A stretch of 64,000 nt of DNA, taken from the NCBI RefSeq assembly GCF_029784165.1, contig NC_073696.1, positions 112,934,665 to 112,998,664 of the forward strand, written 5' to 3'. The notes under the pieces were generated by a model. It had not been told where the DNA came from, ran no database searches, and was given only the letters and a program-made list of their open reading frames with translations. A program made the translations under genes and the position numbers. This DNA is from Wyeomyia smithii (Eukaryota; Arthropoda; Insecta; Diptera; Culicidae). Shown here piece after piece: positions 33,801 through 44,369 of the stretch (the first letter of the stretch is position 1; every line of letters starts with the position of its first letter).

Positions 33801-34866
33801 TTGGGTGGTATTTGGTCACTTTGGGCTGTTTTTCAGAAACCGAAAGTCGTCATTTTGGACTTTAAAATTGCCTTTGAAATCAATTTCTGTTATCTGAGCG
33901 TAATCCTGGTTCCGAAAACATTCATGTTGAATTGTACTTGGTCATTTCCGGCTGTTCCGGCATTATTACGGTTCCGGAAATACCCATATTGGGTGGTATT
34001 TGGTCGTTTGTCGCTGTTTTTCCGAAACCGAAAGTCGCCATTTTGGATTTCATAATGGCATTTGAAGACAATTCGAACGATTTTAGCTCCTGTGTATCAT
34101 TCTAGATCCGGATATTATTATATTGGGTGGAAATCGGCCATTTTGGCTGTTTTCCAGAAACCGGAAGTTGCCATCTTACAATCCAAAATGTTGCCTGAGG
34201 TCGATTATGGAACAAATTTGTTACCACTAAAAACATTCACCTGCCAAATATGGTTCCATTTAGTTGGTTAGCTCTCGAGATGTGCAGAAATTTGTGTTTC
34301 ATTTGTATGGCACCCCTCCCTTTCAAAAGAAGAAGGGGTGTCAAAATATTATGGACATATTTTTTACCACTAAAAACATTGACCTGCCAAATTTGGTTCC
34401 ATTTAGTTGATTAGTTCTCAAGATGTGCAGAAATTTGTGTTTCATTTGTATGGAACCCCTCCCTTATAGAAGAGGGAGGGGTGTCAAACCATTATGCACA
34501 TATTTGTTCCCTCTAAAAACATTCACTTGCTAAATTTTGTTCCATTTACTCGGTTAGTTCTTAAGTTGTGCAGAAATTAATGTTTCATTTGTATGGGACC
34601 CCTTCCTTTCAGAAGAGGGAGGGATCTCAAACTATCATAGGAACCTTTATCGGCACCAAAAACCCCTACATACAAATGTTCACGTCGATCGGTTCGGTAG
34701 TTTTCGAACCTATATGGATCAGACAGACAGACCGGCTTGCATTTTTATATGTATAGATTACAACATCAATATTTTAGAACCTAAAGAGTGAATATACATT
34801 TATTGGATTGAAGCGTTAATGTAAATCTATTTTTACAAATAAAAGTTTGAATGAGAAAGGCTGGGT
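30838..34866 (+). repeat. Composite interspersed repeat with several tandem modules
   Basis: It starts near GCCTTTCTCCTAGAAAGGTA and ends near GAATGAGAAAGGCTGGGTCT, so GCCTTTCTC/GAGAAAGGC bracket the block. Modules in order: three units beginning 'tctcagagatggctgg' (about 31008, 31311, 31492); several units of about 100-130 bp around 'cccatattgggtggtat' and 'ccggaagtcgccatttt' (32220-34190); three 143-bp units around 'ctaaaaacattcac' and 'cacccctccctt' (34218, 34361, 34504); and a tail ACAGACAGAC...TATGTATAGAT at about 34718-34757. It is interrupted by element T2 (32796-33667). No coding capacity. The class is not established. Confidence 0.65.
32796..33667. mobile_element. TA-flanked non-autonomous element T2 (CCGTAAACTGGGGTGACTTTGATCA ends)
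   Basis: The left end CCGTAAACTGGGGTGACTTT (continuing GATCAC) is matched exactly, inverted, by the right end closing GTCACCCCAGTTTACGG. TA flanks at 32794-32795 and 33668-33669. The host repeat supplies the empty site: GAGATACTCATATTGGG occurs uninterrupted at about 33788. GGGGTGACTTTGATCAC recurs inside near 32961 and twice in tandem at the right end. Length 872 bp, close to T1. A 119-codon minus-strand frame (33220-33579) lies inside but has no transposase motif and is AT-driven. Confidence 0.92.
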
Positions 34867-35107
34867 CTGACCGCTAGGTGGATTAACTTAGATTTTAAGT
34901 TATAAAACGTATAGGTAAAGCCATTTTGAGCTCCCTAGAATAAAAATGCAAAAAAGCAGGTTTTCCCACAAACATAAAAATCTTCACGCAAATTTGAAAT
35001 AAAATGCATCAAGCCGAGACAGAAGCAATCGACTTCCGATAAATTTAGGATCGTTTGAGGCTCCAAATAGAACGGCCTTGCGCTATCAAGTTTTATTTAT
35101 TTATATA
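34867..35107. other. Unassigned spacer between two composite repeat copies
   Basis: Nothing recognised. Confidence 0.4.
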
Positions 35108-36127
35108 ACACTAGCTGACCCGGTAAACTTCGTCCCGCCTATTTTAGTGTTAAATTTAATTATTTCAAACATTTCAAATTCTTTGATTCCTTGCGATTTG
35201 TTTATATCGTTTGAAATGATTGGTTTTATCGGAATGACAACATCCTCGACTTTTGGCTTTTATACATCATCTCTATCCCGGAAATATATTGGGTGCATTT
35301 CAGTTTTTTTAATGGCATTTGGAGACAATTTCTTGCCCCTAACCGTCATTCTGGTTAAGGAAACACTTATATTGGGTGGTGTTTGGTCATTTTCGGCTGT
35401 TTTTCAGACTCTGGAAGTCGCCATCTTACAATTCAAAATGTTGTCTGAGGTCGATTTGTGGCTTCAGTGCGTCATAGCAATTCAAATTTGCAAATTTGAT
35501 CATTTGCCGCTGTTTTTCAGAAACCGGAAGTCACCATATTGGATTTCGAAATGGTATTTGGAGACATGCCAGAAGAAGGAAGGGTGTCGAAACATTATGG
35601 ACATGTTTGTTACACCTAAAAACATTCACTTGCCAAATTTGGTTATAGTTGCTTGATTGGTTCTCGAGCTGTGCGAAATTTGAGTTTCATTTGTATAGGA
35701 CCCCTCCCTTGAAGAAGAGGGAGGGGTGTCAAACCATTACGGATATATTTGTTACCTCTAAAAACATTCACATGCCAAATTTGGTTCCATTTAGTTGGTT
35801 AGTTCTCGAGATAAGCAGAAATTTGTAATTCAGGAGTTCAGGAGGAGGAGTGTCGAACCATTATGGACATATTTGTTACCTCTTGAAATATTTACATGCC
35901 AAGTTTGGTTCCATTTGCTTGGTTATTTTTTGAGATGTGCAGAAATTTGTTTTAATTGTATGGCACCCCTCCCTTCCAGAAAAGGGAGGGGTCACAAACC
36001 ATCATAGGAACCTTTCTCGGCCCCTAAAACCCCTACATACAAATTTTCACGTCGATCGGTTCGGTAGTTTCCGAGCCTATATGGATCAGACAGACAGACC
36101 GGACTGCATTTTTATAGGTATAGATTA
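35108..36127 (+). repeat. Second, shorter copy of the composite interspersed repeat
   Basis: Starts ACTAGCTGACCCGGTAAACT, a head widely seen in interspersed repeats of insects. It shares AATGATTGGTTTTATCG-AATGACAACATCCTCGAC with 32140-32175, followed by 'ccggaagtc' units, three units around 'aaaaacattcac' with 'cacccctccctt' (about 35620, 35759 and a variant at 35885), and the tail CAGACAGACAGACCGG...ATTTTTATAGGTATAGAT. The tail matches those at 34.7 and 38.6 kb. Confidence 0.7.
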
Positions 36128-36359
36128 TACAAGTAAAATCAGGCACTACACTGCCCATAATCGCCTATCAGTCCCAGCTTCATTTTCATCATGTTGACAA
36201 AACAGCGCGTTAAGGTATTTTTCTTCCTTAAGTTATTTCAGTTGTTGAGCGTGGTTCATTCCCATATTTTCGACATAATATGATGAGATAGACATTTACC
36301 ATAACTTTTCTAGAAGAACGACGAAAATGCAGGTGGGACTGGTATGCGATTATGGGCAG
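36128..36359. other. Unassigned spacer
   Basis: Nothing recognised. Confidence 0.4.
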
Positions 36360-36377
36360 TACACCAATATATGACTA

Positions 36378-36640
36378 GTGAAAGCAGAGCTACTCTTGTC
36401 TGGCGAATCTACCCTGAGTGCCTGTAATTCTGCCCCCGTTGATGGAATGGACTTCGTCAACCTTTGTCAACGAAATACAGTCCGGAATGCACGCGTGCGT
36501 ACCCTGGAGTTGGTGTTTTGCAGCGATGAAATTGACTTCAACGTAGATGAGTCCGCCGTGCCACTGTTGTCAATTGATCCTCCCCATCCGCTTCTGCACG
36601 TTTCACTTGCTGTATCCCATAGCTGCCCAACTTATAGAGA
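36378..36640 (+). pseudogene. Endonuclease C-terminal fragment of J2
   Basis: Encodes FVNLCQRNTVRNARVRTLEL, VFCSDEIDFNVDESAVPLLS and IDPPHPLLHVSLAVS. NARGRTLDLVF followed by a D/SxHxPL block is characteristic of the end of the endonuclease in Jockey-group elements. The catalytic SDH is seen here as the variant 'DPPHPLL'. The frame runs on into the following repeat, which is not part of the protein. Confidence 0.65.
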
Positions 36641-36965
36641 TGGTCGGGTTTGGAACCTGACCCGAACCCGGAAATTTTTTTTTTCGATCAAACCCGAACC
36701 CGACCCAAATCCGAAAATTTTATTTTTGTGAAGCCCGAACCCGAAACTGTGAAACCCGAGCCCGAGATTTTTTTTGAGGGGTAGATTTTTTGTACCAATT
36801 TGAGACTGCCCTAAAGCTTTGGGCCTCGAATGGTATTGAAATGCTAGTGTTTTTGCAGTTGCATGAAATTAGACTTCATCATCTTACAAATGCTTATTTG
36901 ATATAGTCGGGTTTCGGGTTTTCAGACCTTAACCCGACCTTTTTTACGCTTCACTACTACAACAC
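36640..36965. mobile_element. CCCGAACCCGA-saturated element inside J2
   Basis: Begins near AGAGATGGTCGGGTTTGGAA and ends near CTTAACCCGACCTTTTTTAC, so GGTCGGGTT occurs inverted at both ends. The interior is filled with ACCCGA/TCGGGT repeats, on both strands but mostly near the termini. No coding capacity. hAT-like ends are possible, but I could not confirm a target duplication. Confidence 0.55.
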
Positions 36966-37056
36966 CTGATGAGTCAAAATTGGACTGTTGTCGCTGAACG
37001 CAAAGCACTCATCATGATTTTAAATTTGCTAGTTCTGATTTTTGTAGGTCGACTAT

Positions 37057-37874
37057 CCCAAGTAACCATAAGCATTAGGAGATAACATTTTATTAGCACT
37101 AATTCAATCTTGTTAATGCCAAATAGCTTTATATCCTATTTTTCAATGTTTAGGGCATTATGCTAAACTAGCATTACTGAGAGCAAAATATGTGCTTAAA
37201 GGGCTACCGTAAGTGCTACAGTGTAGTGTTTCAAATGCATATAGAAGACGCATTGCATTTTTTCGTAAGTGCCAATGACGAGCGATATCGAGTGGTCAAT
37301 TTAAAAATAGACTGAACATGAATACTCCACGTAAATGGAAAAAAAACTTTAAGAGGTGGGAATTTTCGACGCAAAGTTCGGGTAATGAAAGCATGAAACT
37401 TACCGAAATATCCAATACAAAACAATTGCAAGCTAGTGAGTTGGATCCAGGATCTACATCTCCTGGGCTTGTGGTTTCTGAACCGTCAATATCAGGAGAT
37501 GAAAAAAAGTCCCTGTTGAATTCCAAACTATGTTGAGGAAGAGCACATGCACAAAATAAACCATATGTATTACTTCTGAATATTTTTTTTCATTCGTTCC
37601 AGACACCAAATAATGAAGGTTTTAATTTTTTTTTCGTTTGTTTTCTTAACTCACATGTTAGAAAAGAGAAATCTCATGGGTGCTCCAAATCAACATTAGT
37701 GATGCATATTAATGGTTGCCACCTGCAGCACTTGATCAGCTCGCCATTTCACCTTTTTAACATTCTATCAGCTATATACAAGCATTTAGGTCAGAATAAG
37801 TTCTTACCCAGAATTCTTTAATTAAATATAGTATTGTTGTAGGGCAATGATTTAGTGCTTACTGTATACTTGGG
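37057..37874. mobile_element. TIR element (CCCAAGTA ends) inside J2
   Basis: The left end is CCCAAGTAACCATAAGCATT. The right end, inverted, reads CCCAAGTATACAGTAAGCAC. TA or TAT/TAG flanks are present. 'AGTGCTTA' and 'TAAGCA' variants recur inside. The 818-bp body has short open frames only. Linker and RT remnants of J2 on either side support it being an insertion. Boundaries are approximate. Confidence 0.55.
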
Positions 37875-37876
37875 TA

Positions 37877-38335
37877 GTGCTTAATACAAATTCACGTACT
37901 GAAAGTTCTAGAGAATTTGCGGTGCCAATCTCGAAGCTTCTGGGAATTTGTCAACAGCAAAAGAAAAATAAACATGCATTCCAACCAACGTGATTCATGA
38001 TGGTTAGGAATCAACAACCCCCGATGAAGCGTGTTCACTACTAGAAGCGTCCGAGCAACTTGCAACATGGTCGAATTCGTACATGACTGAAAGAACCCTT
38101 GGGAAGCGATTCGGCTCGTATGTCCCATCAGCTGTCATAAGTACTTCCGGTGTACCACAAAGAAGCAATCCGGCCCTATTTCACTTCACAGCTCGGGGGG
38201 AGTTAGATGCAAGCTCATTCACGCAGATGATCTTAACCTGTATATTATAGTTAACTGGTTCGATGATTGTCTTCATCATCTTCAGACTAAGAGTAATACT
38301 CTCGTTGCCTGGTGCCATTGTAATTAGTTCATTAT
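37877..38335 (+). pseudogene. Degenerate linker and RT of J2
   Basis: Fragments in several frames: RSFWEFVNSKRKINMHSNQR, YMTERTLGKRFGSYVPSAVI, STSGVPQRSN (normally SGVPQGSNLGP), CKLIHADDLNLYIIV (normally FADDLKLY; the two Asp remain, Phe is His) and DDCLHHLQTKSNTLVAWCHC. The order and motifs are those of Jockey-clade RT. Frameshifts and a G-to-R change in the QG motif make it non-functional. Confidence 0.65.
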
Positions 38336-38449
38336 CTATAGTGTTCTATAGTGTGTGGTGATGACGTTCCACCGCTCTGCAAACCCAACCAATTACTCTA
38401 TTGAAAATGTTACGCTCCGCAGAATAGATCTTGGTGTTCCCGAAAACCC

Positions 38450-38632
38450 CCCTTCCCCCACTCCTCCAGAGTATCATAGAAACATTTCTTACCCCCAAAA
38501 ACCTCCACATATCGGCTTCTAAAACCACTGTATACAAAATTTCACGCCGATCGGTTCAGTAGTTTTCAAATCTATATGAATCAGACAGACAGAAAGACAG
38601 TGAGAGCTGCATTTTTATATGTTTAGATTTGA
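38450..38632 (+). repeat. Tail fragment of the composite interspersed repeat
   Basis: TTTCACGCCGATCGGTTCAG, then CAGACAGACAGAAAGACAG and ATTTTTATATGTTTAGAT match the tails ending at about 34757 and 36127. Only the last 150 bp or so are present. Confidence 0.7.
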
Positions 38633-38642
38633 TACCATGCAC

Positions 38643-39513
38643 TCTAAAAAATAGGCACGTAAAATCCACCTGAAAAAGCACGTAATGACTGACCTTCAGA
38701 AAATCTGCCATTTTACGTGACATTAGTAACTTTCACCTAAATTTCACGTACGATTCACTGTCAAATCACGTAAATCGGTCAAATTATAGTGTAAATATTT
38801 TTAATGCGTTGGTATTTGTGTGTTTTGACTTTGTTAGTGTTAGTGCGACTGTGGTGCGACGTTTCCGACAGCGGAATTTACGTGAATTTTTAGTATGCAA
38901 AAAAAGTCAATATGGCGTCAAAAAAACTCCTAAGCTACTTCAACTAATTTTATATTGGAAATCACGCAATGTAAGTAGCTAGAATAATATTTAGATTAAC
39001 AGAGGAAACATATACATTTTTCAAATTTTCAGTTGGTAAATTCTTTCCGGACAATTGGAATCGCCAACGGTCATTTTCGAGCGGAACATCTCCTGCGGGT
39101 TGAACGGTCAACATCTTTCCGGTCATCCCTGTTTTTTTCGGTTGGAATCTCGATTTAAAACAAATAATTATTTTTTAGTATTTGAAAATAAATTATATTT
39201 TTTATATGCGCTGTCTAGTCTATTTACTTATAACTCACGTAGATTCCATCTGAATAACACGTAAAAAGTACGTGAAAATCATGTGGGTTTTATGCGTTCT
39301 GTTTATGGTTTCACCTAAATATCACGTAAAAAGGTACGTGAAAATCCGGTTATAATTACCTGACCAACACGTAGACGATTGGCACTGAAGTGGACACTAA
39401 CACACTAACACATGAACGGCTTTCGAGGAATCGGCGAAAGTTACGTGAAAAGAAGGTGGAGGTGAATCAGCCACTTTTCCCGGTAAATTTTACGTGCATT
39501 TTTTTCAGAGTGT
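38643..39513. mobile_element. CACGTAAA-saturated TIR element
   Basis: The left end begins near CACTCTAAAAAATAGGCACG. The right end, inverted, reads CACTCTGAAAAAAATGCACG. CACGTAAA or TTTACGTG (with close variants) occurs more than ten times across about 870 bp on both strands. No transposase seen; two short frames inside have no motif. Target duplication not clear. Confidence 0.65.
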
Positions 39514-39689
39514 TGGGTTTTGATAGCAAGGTTGGTACAATTAGGCAACTCGAAAGACTTTTGATTTACAACACCATCTCTGTTGCATGCCAAAGACTTT
39601 TCAGCTCATATAGTATACAAAGATTGATATGGTTATACAAATTTTGCAATTCAATCAACATTAAAAAATGTTTTTGAATGTAATAAGCT

Positions 39690-39925
39690 CCAATTCTGTA
39701 AAAAATAGCTTTTGTTTCTCGGTAACAAGGAAATCGTTTCTGAGTTAAGCCTATTTTGTAGCAGCAAAACGAACGAATATATACTTTTAAAAAAAACAGA
39801 AAAGCAAACAGGGCAAGTGTACAAAGAGTACGCTACGATCCTACTGCCACTAACTGTTTGTCCCGAGACTCGAACCTGCATTGAGTGGTTTGTTAGGCCA
39901 GCATCGTACCTCGAGAGCAGGTAAA
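39690..39925 (-). mobile_element. tRNA-headed SINE, minus strand
   Basis: Read on the minus strand: GAGGTACGATGCTGGCCTAA, an anticodon-arm-like TGGCCTAACAAACCA, then the B-box GGTTCGAGTCTC (39864-39875) and a body with GTTAGTGGCAGTAGGATCGT. It resembles a tRNA-derived SINE head rather than a tRNA gene, because the A-box and acceptor stem do not fold as a functional tRNA. The 3' limit is approximate and no duplication was identified. Confidence 0.5.
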
Positions 39926-40371
39926 AGAGCAGATGAAAAGCAATAAAATGTAAAAAAAAATCTACAAAAAATACTAAGCGAATAAAAAACATGAAGTTGA
40001 ATTGAAATGAGTCAGCTGAAAACACACGCGTCATCAAATCGTTATTTACATACTCTATAGAAAATAACATGTGACCGACTAATAAGTTAACCCAAACTGT
40101 AAAAAAACCTGCAATCAATTTATCGATTTTATAAAACTTCGTCGGAAGATTTGTAATAAAAGTATTATAAAGTGTAAAATGTTCATCGGGTATATCGTTA
40201 GAGTAGAACGTATGATCAGTTTCATACGGACACCTGTTTCAATCAATCTACAAACCATAAATCAACATGTAGATAAAGCCCGTTAGGTTAAGTATCTCAA
40301 AAATTATTGTTGCTGGATAATCACAAGCCTCGTGCAGCAATGCTGCGCTCTATATCATTTCCATTTCCCAT
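39926..40371. other. Unassigned AT-rich sequence
   Basis: Nothing recognised. Confidence 0.4.
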
Positions 40372-41140
40372 ATGGGGGAACAAAAGACCCAATCTTTCCG
40401 CACATATGCGGCAATAAAAATTCTAATTAAAAATCAAATTTCATTTACATCAAACCTTATTGTTGTTGTCGACAGATTCGAATGCGGGGCGAGACGGCGG
40501 ATCTGGGGTATGAAAATGACCTGGATGGAACTTAATATGCACTCGCTTATGCCTGCCACAGCCTACAACGGGTCGGGTCGAAATAAAAACAACTAATGCG
40601 TAGTTGTCAGCATGAGAGAGAAAAAAAATTGTACGTCAGCCAATTCGAAACACACAAAGGAAGGAAGCGAAGGTGGAACCTGATTTTGACGAGAGTTGCG
40701 GAAATCATTTTGTGCCATACGTGCATCGGTTTTCCTCCGCACCGCTGCGTCACGCCATGCTGTATATTACCCAGCGAATGAAGTCTCCCATACGCAGCCG
40801 AATGCTCCGATGAACGCGCCAAACCTCGGTGACCCCTCGTTTCCGGTGCAAGATCCGGAAGTATTAAATCGTTCCACAATTCATTAGAATTCATGTATGC
40901 AGTGTAGTGAGCACCGGTGGCGATCACCGTTCTTTTCCGTTTACACGTGAAACAATGCGGAGCACGAACGGATCGATGACATTCTTCCGGGTGGGAGAAT
41001 CTCGTTTGGAGATCAATTGTAACTCGGCATATATTTGGCCGTACTTGCTTACCAGCGCGATTGAGATTAATTTTCGATTTTAAAATCCTGCCTTGGAGTG
41101 TGAAAGAACGTACCACAGAGTGCAAATTATTATTCAAAGA
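40372..41140. other. GC-richer island, long minus-strand open frame, possible regulatory DNA
   Basis: The minus strand is open for 176 codons (41137-40607), but the frame starts at TTG, its first internal ATG comes late, and no domain is recognisable. The composition is distinctly less AT-rich than the surroundings. It could be an exon, a conserved non-coding element or an old repeat. I do not assign a function. Confidence 0.25.
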
Positions 41141-42010
41141 AATATTTACGTAGCATTAAAAACAGTACAAGAGAATATATTTTCATCGCTTCTCATACAA
41201 TAGCGCCAGATTGCCAGCTACTTCTTAATCAGATATAGCGGTTCGATTTGAGTTTAGTAATTAAATCTGACCTTAGAGAAAACTATTTTCGGTAGTTGAT
41301 GAGTCCCAACCATCCTACTGTTTATCGTGTAAAAAAAAAAACGAAATTTATAGAACAAGTCGAGGAATTTTATTTGAATTTAATCAAACTGAACTTCCAC
41401 AGTTGATAGTTCCAATAATCTGTCAACCGTAACGCTTCCAGATAGAATAATGATCTGCGGGCACCAGAAAGAGCGGCGTGTCGTTTCGGTAATTAATCGA
41501 TATCACTAACTAGACGAGATGAAGACGATAGGAAAACAGCAGCTGGCTCCTGGCATACGGAATTGATTAATTTTACAACCCATTTAAGACACCTCTGGGT
41601 TGCGTTGACCTGCTGAGGTAGAAGCCAAGAGACGCTCACAGCACGATCGTGACCCAACCAATTAAACAGTAGGCCGTAACGAAATTTCAATGTCCTATGT
41701 TATGGTTTAAGATAAAATTTAATTTTGACATAAACACCGATTGCCCCATATTGTAAACGGAGACTTGTTTATACTTTAAGATTTTGATTAAAAAAGTTCC
41801 CATAGCTCATTTTATGTTTCAGTCTTTGGAACAGTGAGAAAAAGCGAACTAGATAACTCGAAACTTGTCGATTTTGAGTTAGGCATAGCATCATATTTAT
41901 AGCGTCGAGCTCTATAACATATCCTAAACTCATTAAAACACGATAACAAGAAAAATATTATTTTTAAATTACAAAACTAGATATCTCAATGTAGAACAAG
42001 TATGCTTTGT
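41141..42010. other. Unassigned; includes reiterated AACTAGATAACTCGA motif
   Basis: The motif AACTAGATAACTCGA at about 41847 recurs at 42213, just beyond the hAT element, and inverted (TCGAGTTATCTTATTCTAG) near 42375. This suggests an unrecognised repeat of at least 540 bp into which the hAT element at 42019 inserted. Confidence 0.4.
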
Positions 42011-42018
42011 GGTAGAAC

Positions 42019-42207
42019 CAGCTAGCTGGCATCTCTATTTTATTTGCTTTGCTCCGTTAGGAGCTAACATCACTGCGGATCCGCAATTTGCGGGCCCCAT
42101 TGACAGATGCTATGTTATGCGTATAAAAAGTGGCGGTGATATGCTATCTCGTTTACACACACGCTGAGATGTTAGTCCTCGAAACATGGCGGGATGCCAG
42201 CTAGCTG
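42019..42207. mobile_element. 189-bp hAT-like MITE with 8-bp duplication
   Basis: Ends CAGCTAGCTGGCATC and its inverted match GATGCCAGCTAGCTG. Duplication GGTAGAAC at 42011-42018 and 42208-42215. The terminus contains the palindrome CCAGCTAGCTGG once the flanking base is counted. Too short to code. The interior has a TATAAAA-like string near 42123. Confidence 0.88.
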
Positions 42208-42215
42208 GGTAGAAC

Positions 42216-42800
42216 TAGATAACTCGACTCTTCGTAGATTTTTTCGTTGCTACAACAGGCCTGAATTGATATGGATGCGTTTCATAAAATATGAGCCATT
42301 TAAAATTGCATTTGAATCATCGACACCAAAATAGGTCAAAGTTTAAAACTCGTTTCTCCCAAAACGTCAATTTTCGAGTTATCTTATTCTAGCATTGAGG
42401 GGACGACATACTTGTGTGGTTCCAACCTGAAGTAAATGAAACTGCACTTTAAAATGTATACATTTGAATAAAACAACCATTAGTTTGTTTTACAATTTTT
42501 ATGCCGTACTGTAAAAAAAAAAACAATATAAGTGGAAGCAGATGTTCAGATAAGGAAAAATGTTATTGTTGCAAGGTAGATTATTAATTATAAAAGATAA
42601 AAAATTTCTCACTAACATGTGAGTAACACGCTCGCATGTATTCTAACGGGTTTTTGACGCGCGAAATAAAGTTGGTTAAAGCTTATAATTTCCAGTAAAA
42701 CCAATTAGAAGCGTTATAAATCATGGAAAACTTTATACACGTTCTTACAATGATCGACAATTTCAGTCGCTGAAAAGATATAAATCGAACATAACAACTT
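42216..42800. other. Unassigned AT-rich sequence
   Basis: Apart from the inverted AGATAACTCGA-type motif near 42375, nothing was recognised. Confidence 0.4.
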
Positions 42801-43280
42801 CCACCGGTGTTTGGGCCCGCATCGGAACATCATGAATCGAGTTAATGCTTCTAATCGGTAATGATTTTTCGCCGTTCGATAGCAGGGCGCCGAGGAAACG
42901 CATTAATCAAGTCGAGTTTCTGGTTGCTGTCCGTGCGCGGCACAAACATTTTGTGTCATTCCGGAGCTATGCGAGGAATCCATTACCGACTAATTGCGAT
43001 CCGATGATGGCAATCGATCACGTGCCTCGCTAAAAGGAACGCATTTGTCTTGCCGGAAATAATTATTGCCGGTTGCGTGACTAAAGAGCGTCACCACGGA
43101 ATACTACCTTTCGCCCGGGGTCGTCATCTTGACCGCAGTCTGGCTAGGAGCTGTGTGCTATCGAAAAGGACGCAGACCGGGGTGGTGAGCGCAATAATTT
43201 TGGGGTGTGAAGATCAGTGTATATTCGCAATTAAGTTTTATTATAAACCAGCACACAATGTTGTTTATCATTGACTATCC
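42801..43280. other. GC-richer island, no recognisable protein
   Basis: Mixed composition over about 450 bp with two short plus-strand frames (42845-43033 and 43050-43274) lacking motifs. It may be cis-regulatory DNA or fossil exon; with 40372-41140 and 43550-43780 it forms a cluster of such islands. Confidence 0.25.
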
Positions 43281-44006
43281 CTGAAATGATTGATAAACTT
43301 CAAACAGTTGCTCATATTTATTTATCAAATTTGTTTCCAATGTATTGTTTGTTATGCGAACCTGATTTTAAATCGATTTTCGTGATCTTATCAATTAGAA
43401 AATGCTAAAAGAAATGTTGTGAAGAATTTGTTGTTGTTGTTTTCAGTACCTGCCACTGTAACAATTTTCATCATGTAAACAGTGGCTCAGTATTTTCACA
43501 TGTAAAGTGAATGCCACCTGGTACTGCAAATCTACTGATGTTCATAAAGGTGCACTCGACATGACGATCACTGCGCTGTAGTCTCCATCTCCACCATCAT
43601 CAACATCAAATCGAACGGATGATCGCGAAAAAATGGGAGGTGCGGTGTACTTGTGACGAATCGATTAAGTTGTTCAACCAGAACCGATCGAGCTCGGATA
43701 CGCGATCGCACGGCCACGGTCGCAATCCCGTTGGGAGAAGGCTTACACCACCGGTGCGTTAGAATATTATACATACAGCAACGTCACTTGAGAATCAAAC
43801 TGCCACACTGTTTAGTTTCTCTAACCGTTGCTAAATTAATGATGTTCCCTATTTTTGTTTTAAATGTTGATTGAGGGTAAATTGCTGATTTATACTGGCA
43901 AACTTTGCTGGGTTAATTGTTTTTTTGATTCAATACTTTAGGCATCGGAAAAATTTACAACGAAAAATGTTAAGAAGAAGCGCCATGTTTGCTTTTGTTT
44001 AATAAG
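43281..44006. other. Unassigned; small GC-richer patch at about 43550-43780
   Basis: The patch around CGATCGAGCTCGGATACGCG is rich in CG dinucleotides and is open on both strands; no product recognised. Confidence 0.3.
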
Positions 44007-44008
44007 TA

Positions 44009-44292
44009 CACTAAAGTCGCTTTTTACGCGGGGGATACGTGCCGCGTAAAAAAAAACCGCGTAAATTCCGGAATCCGCGTAAAAAAACCGCGTAAATTCC
44101 GGAATCCGCGTAAAAAAACCATCGTTAATTTTGCATTCCGAGTGAAGGGGAACCGAAATCCGGGCAAAAAAAAACCGCGTAAATTCCGGAATCCGCGTAA
44201 AAAAAACCGCGCAAATTCCGGAATCCGCGTAAATTCCGGAATCCGCGTGAAAAAAGCCGCGTAAAAAAACCGCATAAAAAGCGACCTTAGTG
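44009..44292. mobile_element. CCGCGTAAATTCCGGAAT-saturated MITE with TA duplication
   Basis: The left end CACTAAAGTCGCTTTTTACG (continuing CGG) and the right end, inverted CACTAAGGTCGCTTTTTATG, differ at two positions. TA flanks at 44007-44008 and 44293-44294. The 284-bp body is nearly all CCGCGTAAAAAA and CCGCGTAAATTCCGGAAT repeats. Apparent open frames on both strands are by-products of this repetition. Tc1/mariner-like by target site. Confidence 0.88.
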
Positions 44293-44369
44293 TATATCGT
44301 TTAGCATAAGGCAGCATAAAAATTGCGAACAGGTTGAAAATTCGAAAAAGCACCAAAAAACATACATTT

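Larger units (their letters stand above)
36360..38335 (+). mobile_element. Jockey-like retrotransposon fragment J2, opened by two insertions
   Basis: Pieces on the plus strand in the expected order: endonuclease C-terminus (36378-36640), a short linker piece (36966-37056), a linker piece RSFWEFVNSKRK (about 37910-37950), and degenerate RT (38080-38335). The gaps are filled by a CCCGAACCCGA-rich element (36640-36965) and a TIR element (37057-37874). About 1 kb expected between linker and RT is missing, so there is also a deletion. Confidence 0.65.

Noticed and set aside
40607..41137. 176-codon minus-strand frame as a gene
   Set aside because: Begins at TTG, no domain, and basic low-information residue mix; kept only as part of a GC-richer island.
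44024..44356. Long open frames on both strands rich in Arg/Phe/Lys
   Set aside because: They are translations of the CCGCGTAAATTCCGG repeats of the MITE at 44009-44292.
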